DNA of 64,000 nucleotides from Luteitalea sp. (GTDB taxonomy: Bacteria; Acidobacteriota; Vicinamibacteria; Vicinamibacterales; Vicinamibacteraceae). The translations under genes and the position numbers were made by a program. Of this stretch, positions 59,772 through 64,000 are shown piece after piece; within the stretch, counting starts at the first letter, position 1; each line of letters opens with the position of its first letter. The notes under the pieces are model-generated. The model searched no databases, had not been told where the DNA came from, and saw nothing but the letters and a program-made list of their open reading frames with translations. The stretch is taken from positions 31,029 through 95,028 of the forward strand of contig WHTZ01000017.1 of the NCBI GenBank assembly GCA_009377495.1, written 5' to 3'.

Positions 59772-59901
59772 CCTTTCGCATTCCTTCCCAGCGGACTGCA
59801 CGGCTGCAGGTCCTCGTCTTCCTGCCCGTTCGACGAGCGTTTAGCGCGCCATCCCGCTGCGCGCACGACAGCACGATTCCGGGGCGTGAAGGGTTGAGGT
59901 C

Positions 59902-60720
59902 ATGTTCGTCAGCCGTGCTCGTTCTTGGCTGTGCGCGCTGTTCCTGCTCGTCGTGGGCGCCGTGCCGGCCGCCGCGCAGTATCTAGGGCAGTCGTCTGGG
60001 CTCGCAACCGGTGAAAGCTACAGCGTCGAGCTGGGCGGCGCGCTCTGGAATCCCACACCCACGTTCATTCTCTCGAGTGAGCAGTTCGGCATACCTGGGA
60101 CGCCGATTGATTTCGTCGAGGATCTTGGCGTCGCCAAGAAGCGCCTGCCCGAGCTGCGTCTGGTGCTACGCCCCGGCCGCAAGCACAAGTTGCGACTCCA
60201 CTACCTGCGCGCCGGTTACGATGCTGACGGTATTCTGAATCGCGAAGTCGTGTTCAACGGCATCCGCTACCAAGTCGGCCTGCCGGTCCAGAGCTCGCTC
60301 GACTGGCAAACGGTACGCTTCGGCTACGAGTACGATTTCATCTACCAAGATCGCGGCTTCGTCGGTGTTCTGCTCGAGGGGCGGTACACCCGTGTCCGAG
60401 CCGAGCTCGAGAGCCCCGTGAACTCCGAGTTCTCGGAAGCGAACGCACCCATTCCGGCTGTCGGCGCGATTGCGCGCTTCTACGTCCTCCCGAACATCTC
60501 CCTTACGGGCGAGGCGACCGGCTTTCGGCTCCCTGAGAACGAGGATCGGGACTGGAACGGCAGATACTTCGACTACGACATCTACGGCACCGTGAACATC
60601 ACGGACCGCGTTGGCGTCCAGCTGGGCTATCGAAGCCTCGACGTGAGCTACGACATCGAGGAGGATTTCGGAGATCTGGAGCTGAGGGGCGTGTACTTCG
60701 CGGGGGTCGTGCGGTTCTGA
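59902..60720 (+). CDS. Outer-membrane beta-barrel protein
   Basis: The 272-residue product has a signal peptide (MFVSRARSWLCALFLLVVGAVPAAAQ) and about eight to ten amphipathic strands (KLRLHYLRAGYDADG, RYQVGLPVQSSLDWQTVRFGYEYDFI, FVGVLLEGRYTRVRAELES, GVQLGYRSLDVSYDIEED), ending with ...YFAGVVRF, a BAM-recognised C-terminal strand. No specific family is recognised. It is divergent from the ABC exporter A-subunit gene across 237 nt and may be co-transcribed with the aminotransferase gene, 21 nt downstream. Confidence 0.75.
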   Translation: MFVSRARSWLCALFLLVVGAVPAAAQYLGQSSGLATGESYSVELGGALWNPTPTFILSSEQFGIPGTPIDFVEDLGVAKKRLPELRLVLRPGRKHKLRLHYLRAGYDADGILNREVVFNGIRYQVGLPVQSSLDWQTVRFGYEYDFIYQDRGFVGVLLEGRYTRVRAELESPVNSEFSEANAPIPAVGAIARFYVLPNISLTGEATGFRLPENEDRDWNGRYFDYDIYGTVNITDRVGVQLGYRSLDVSYDIEEDFGDLELRGVYFAGVVRF

Positions 60721-60741
60721 TCGCGGCGGCGCTCACCACGG

Positions 60742-61902
60742 ATGACCAAGATACGCCCCTCAGAGAAGGCCGCGCGCTTCACCGAGTCTGTCATTCGCGA
60801 GATGACTCGGCTCGCGATGCAGCATGGCGCTGTCAACCTCGCCCAGGGCTTCCCGGACTTCCCTGCGCCCGAGGCGGTCAAATCGGCCGCCTGCCGCGCC
60901 ATCGACGCGGACATCAATCAGTACGCCATTACATGGGGCGCGCGTCGTTTGCGCGACGCCGTAGCGGCCGACTGGCAGCAGCGCTATGGACTGACGGTTG
61001 ATCCAGAAACGCAGGTCACCGTTTGCTGTGGGTCTACCGAAGCCATGATGGCCACGCTGCTTGGCATCGTGGATCCCGGCGACGAGGTGATCAGCTTCGA
61101 GCCGTTCTACGAGAACTATGGTCCGGACGCAATTCTCTCGGGTGCCATCCCGCGTTACGTGCGGCTGCACGAGCCAGACTGGCACGTTGATCTCGACGAG
61201 CTCGGGTCGGCGTTTGGCGACCGGACACGGGCGATCATCCTCAATACGCCCAATAATCCCACGGGAAAGATCTTTACCGAGGTCGAGCTCACCGAAATCG
61301 CACGCTTGTGTCACCGATGGGATGTCGTCGCGATTACGGACGAGATCTACGAACATATCGTCTACGATGAGGCGCGTCACGTGCCGCTCGCCACGATTGC
61401 GGGCATGGCGGAGCGCACCGTCTCCATCGGGAGTCTCTCGAAGACATTTAGTGTGACCGGATGGCGCGTGGGCTGGGCTGTCTCGCCACCCCAGCTCGCA
61501 GGTGGCATCCGGAAGGTGCACGACTTCCTCACCGTGGGCGCACCGGCGCCGCTCCAAGAGGCTGGTGCGCTCGGACTCGGTCTGCCTGACGCCTACTACT
61601 CTGATCTGGCCGCTGAATATCAGCGCCGGCGCGATCTGTTGGTCGACGTGCTCGCGCGCTGCGGTTTTGGCGTGTTCGTGCCGAGGGGGGCGTACTACGT
61701 GATGACCGACATCAGCAGTTTCGGGTACCCGGACGATACGAGCTTTGCACGCTACTTGACCGCTGACATCGGTGTCGCGACGGTCCCTGGTAGCAGTTTC
61801 TACCGCGACCCGAGCCTCGGTGCTCAACGACTTCGGTTCTGCTTCTGCAAGACAGACGAGACGCTCTTGGAGGCTGGACGGAGGTTGGAGCAACTCCGCT
61901 AA
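60742..61902 (+). CDS. PLP-dependent aminotransferase (kynurenine/methionine-type, class I/II)
   Basis: The 386-residue fold type I enzyme has NLAQGFPDFPAPE near the N-terminus, the NTPNNPTGKIF substrate-binding loop, DEIYEHIVYD, and the PLP lysine in SIGSLSKTFSVTGWRVGW. The phosphate-binding Arg and the C-terminal LRFCFCKTDETLLEA are normal. It resembles kynurenine-oxoglutarate and methionine aminotransferases. Substrate cannot be fixed from sequence. It follows the beta-barrel gene closely. Confidence 0.87.
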   Translation: MTKIRPSEKAARFTESVIREMTRLAMQHGAVNLAQGFPDFPAPEAVKSAACRAIDADINQYAITWGARRLRDAVAADWQQRYGLTVDPETQVTVCCGSTEAMMATLLGIVDPGDEVISFEPFYENYGPDAILSGAIPRYVRLHEPDWHVDLDELGSAFGDRTRAIILNTPNNPTGKIFTEVELTEIARLCHRWDVVAITDEIYEHIVYDEARHVPLATIAGMAERTVSIGSLSKTFSVTGWRVGWAVSPPQLAGGIRKVHDFLTVGAPAPLQEAGALGLGLPDAYYSDLAAEYQRRRDLLVDVLARCGFGVFVPRGAYYVMTDISSFGYPDDTSFARYLTADIGVATVPGSSFYRDPSLGAQRLRFCFCKTDETLLEAGRRLEQLR

Positions 61903-61919
61903 TCAGCGCGCGCCAGCAC

Positions 61920-61952
61920 CTTCCGCCTTCGCGCTTCGCGCTTCGGCGAGAC
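61920..61952. repeat. Fragment of the extended GTAG-type repeat
   Basis: CTTCCGCCTTCGCGC followed by GCGCTTCGGCGAGAC is nearly the reverse complement of the inner part of the element at 39127-39177. It lies after the aminotransferase stop. Confidence 0.5.
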
Positions 61953-61995
61953 AAGCAGCACCCCAGCACCCGGCACCCGCCACGGTCTCCCCTTG

Positions 61996-64000
61996 TCACC
62001 GTGTCACCTCCGCCGCCTCGCCCTGACTCTGCCCATACAACTCCCGATACACCTCGCGCAGGCCGAGGACCCTCTTGACGTAGAGCTGCGTCTCTGGATA
62101 GGGGATGTCGTCGATGAACTCTTCCGTGTCGAGATTCTCTCCGGCGTGCTCCGCCAACCAGCGTGAGACGGGCAGTGCGCCGGCGTTGTACGCTGCCAGC
62201 GCCAGGTGATCGTCGCGGTACTTCTCGACCAAGTCCTTGAAGTGCCGGGTACCCAAACGGATGTTCACGGTCGGATTCCTCAACGTCCGCGTCGAGAACG
62301 GGCGAACGCCGAGTCGACGCGCTAACTGCCTGCCGGTACCCGGAAGAATCTGCATCAACCCGTACGCGTTCGCCGGTGAGCGCGCGTCCGGATCGAAGGC
62401 CGATTCTTGACTGATCAGCGCCGCGACCAGGTACGGATCGAGGCTGTGCGCTTTCGCATATTGCCGCACCTGGTCCCAATAGTCGAGCGGGAACAGCACC
62501 TCCAACACCTCACGCGGTAAGCGCTCCCCACCGGCGGCAATGTAGTGCGGGTAGGCGCGCCTCACCAGCGCGACCGCACGCAGGTTGTCGCCTCGCTGGA
62601 GCAGCGCCCAGGCGATCGTCGCATCGACGAGAGGGGACGTACCCCAGGTCCGCTCGAGGTCCCACAGCTCGTCAATCGCCTCGTTATACAGCTCCGCGGC
62701 GAGCAACCAGCGGATGCGGCTTGCCAATACCGGAGGCAGATCACCGCGCGCTGGCGACACCTGGGGAGTTGCGAATTCGTCGTCCGCCGACGTTCCGTCT
62801 GCTTCACCTTCCTCGAGTATCGCGTCGGTCCGCGCGCGCGCCGTCATTGGCTTCGCGGTCGCCGACGGCGTCAGTGTCAGTTGTCCAGGAGTGAGGTTGC
62901 TCGCCCGGAGGCGCCGCGCGGCAAGCTGGCCGTAGTACGAGTTCAAATAATCGACGGCGACGAGCTCGTAGCGCGCCAGTGCCTCACGTTGCTGGTCCAG
63001 CGCCTCGCGCGCGCGGCCGCTCCAGTACAGCCACGCGCCACGCTGATTCGCGCGCGGGAAGTCTGAGGCGGCACGCTCGAAGACGCGCACGGCCTCCTCG
63101 TAGTCCTTCTGCCGATAGCTCCACCATCCATACTTCCATGCGGCACGTGCGGCATGCCGGCCAGTCGGATAGGTGTCGTATAGCTCCCGAAAGGTTTGCG
63201 CTGCCTGCGCATCGTCGTCGATGAGGATGTAGTGCGTGCCGAGGTCGTTGAGACCGTCCTCGGCCCAGCTGCTCGTGGAAAACGACTCGACGAGTTGTCG
63301 GATCGCCGCCACGTACTGCGTGCGTCGATTCAAGCCGCGGAGCGCCCGCGCGTGGAAGAACCGCGCTTCCGCCTGGTGCGCACCGGGCCGGGTGAGCGCT
63401 CTCGTGGCATCGGCGGCCTGCTGATGCCGACCCAGATGGAAGTTGGCCTGCGCCGCCCGCAACTCGACCAGCGCTCGCGTGTCGCCGGTCACGGCTGAGT
63501 GCAACGCCTCGTATTCCGCGAGTGCCGCTCGATAGCGACGCGCGCTGAACAACCCTGCCGCACGACTCAGCTCCGCCTCGCGCTGCGCTTTCAGCGCGGC
63601 GGCGTCCCTCGTTGGCGGTGCGCCAAGCGCGTCGGCGCGCTTTTTCGCCACAGGTGCGAGCCCGCTCGTTGGCACCTCGTAGTAGAGGCGGAGCCACGTG
63701 GCACGTGCGAGGTCTACCGCTCCACTACGCCGGAGGGCCTCTGCCCACTTGTCGAGGACGACATCCTGATTGATCGGCGAACGCTCGAGGCGTTGCTCGA
63801 AGAAGGTCGCTGCGGCCACGTAGTCCTCGTCCGCCATCGCCGCCTCGCCTTCGGCCATCAGCACCTTCCTGCTCAGCGCGCCACCGGGCGCCTGTGTGTG
63901 AAGCGCACGCAGCGCGGCGCGCGCCTCCCCCACCCGACCAAGCTCCAGCCACGCCCTCGCTGCATAGTAGGTTGCGTAGCCGGCAAGCGGCGTCGACGCG
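61996..64000 (-). CDS. Lytic transglycosylase, Slt70-like, with long helical repeat domain (5' end outside the window)
   Basis: The minus-strand frame is open to the right edge, so the N-terminus is not seen. The visible 668 codons hold many TPR-like/alpha-solenoid repeats (EARAALRALHTQ..., YRAALAEYEALHS..., DYEEAVRVFERAASDFPRAN) and a C-terminal SLT domain with HSLDPYLVAALISQESAFD (catalytic Glu), ANAYGLMQILPGTG and LALAAYNAG. It cleaves peptidoglycan glycan strands to 1,6-anhydro products in the periplasm. The helical ring architecture matches soluble Slt70. It ends near a GTGACAC repeat. Confidence 0.9.
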   Translation of the reverse strand, partial: ASTPLAGYATYYAARAWLELGRVGEARAALRALHTQAPGGALSRKVLMAEGEAAMADEDYVAAATFFEQRLERSPINQDVVLDKWAEALRRSGAVDLARATWLRLYYEVPTSGLAPVAKKRADALGAPPTRDAAALKAQREAELSRAAGLFSARRYRAALAEYEALHSAVTGDTRALVELRAAQANFHLGRHQQAADATRALTRPGAHQAEARFFHARALRGLNRRTQYVAAIRQLVESFSTSSWAEDGLNDLGTHYILIDDDAQAAQTFRELYDTYPTGRHAARAAWKYGWWSYRQKDYEEAVRVFERAASDFPRANQRGAWLYWSGRAREALDQQREALARYELVAVDYLNSYYGQLAARRLRASNLTPGQLTLTPSATAKPMTARARTDAILEEGEADGTSADDEFATPQVSPARGDLPPVLASRIRWLLAAELYNEAIDELWDLERTWGTSPLVDATIAWALLQRGDNLRAVALVRRAYPHYIAAGGERLPREVLEVLFPLDYWDQVRQYAKAHSLDPYLVAALISQESAFDPDARSPANAYGLMQILPGTGRQLARRLGVRPFSTRTLRNPTVNIRLGTRHFKDLVEKYRDDHLALAAYNAGALPVSRWLAEHAGENLDTEEFIDDIPYPETQLYVKRVLGLREVYRELYGQSQGEAAEVTR

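Overview
The window is 64 kb of GC-rich chromosomal DNA from a Gram-negative bacterium. LPS genes (lpxB, lpxD), beta-barrel outer-membrane proteins, Tat-dependent GMC dehydrogenases with small partner subunits, and a 6S RNA behind zapA fit Acidobacteriota, most likely a soil Vicinamibacteria-type lineage. That assignment is inference from gene content and style; no 16S rRNA gene is present. Genes are tightly packed, often with 4-nt stop/start overlaps, and no stretch over about 300 bases lacks a gene or RNA.

Region 1 (1-17.5 kb) is sugar and sugar-acid catabolism. The minus strand carries, in transcription order, a FadR-type regulator, a Gfo/Idh/MocA oxidoreductase, two tandem pairs of a Tat-signal small subunit plus a GMC flavoprotein dehydrogenase, a second Gfo/Idh/MocA enzyme, a TIM-barrel sugar isomerase/epimerase, a second FadR-type regulator, a KduD-like SDR, a hexuronate-type MFS transporter, KDPG aldolase and a truncated KDG kinase. 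Divergently, xylB and xylA sit behind a 17-bp palindromic operator. The likely logic is oxidation of glycosides or sugars in the envelope, conversion of keto-sugars, uptake of sugar acids, and entry through KDG/KDPG.

Region 2 (17.5-30.4 kb) is envelope-related: an M50-CBS membrane protease, a translationally coupled set of secreted protein, matrixin protease and beta-barrel protein, an SLC13-type permease, lpxB, an active/inactive M16 peptidase pair, lpxD and secreted proteins. Region 3 (30.4-46.4 kb) is housekeeping: nfo, gatCA, groESL, two divergent small heat-shock genes around a strong inverted repeat, ymdB-like phosphodiesterase, xseAB, polyprenyl synthase, tlyA, nadK, mltG-ruvX, a degenerate S41 peptidase, a HAD phosphatase and HU. 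Region 4 (46.6-64 kb) is a translation and division block: tRNA-Val, thrS, infC (apparently an AUC start), rpmI, rplT, pheS, pheT (missing its tRNA-binding insert), a ZapB-like coiled coil, zapA, 6S RNA and thiL, followed by a 3D-domain protein, a heterodimeric ABC exporter, a beta-barrel protein, an aminotransferase and a lytic transglycosylase running off the right edge.

The most unusual feature is the repeat content. At least three kinds of short palindromic or hairpin repeats occupy many intergenic gaps: (a) long imperfect hairpins of 7-8-nt tandem units around an invariant 14-nt core CCTGAGACAGCCCT (six copies); (b) GTAG-prefixed REP-like palindromes whose stem sequence varies while the pairing is kept; (c) paired hairpins carrying GACAGG-type motifs. 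Several overlap gene ends and supply stop codons or C-terminal tails. No RAYT/Y1 transposase lies in the window.
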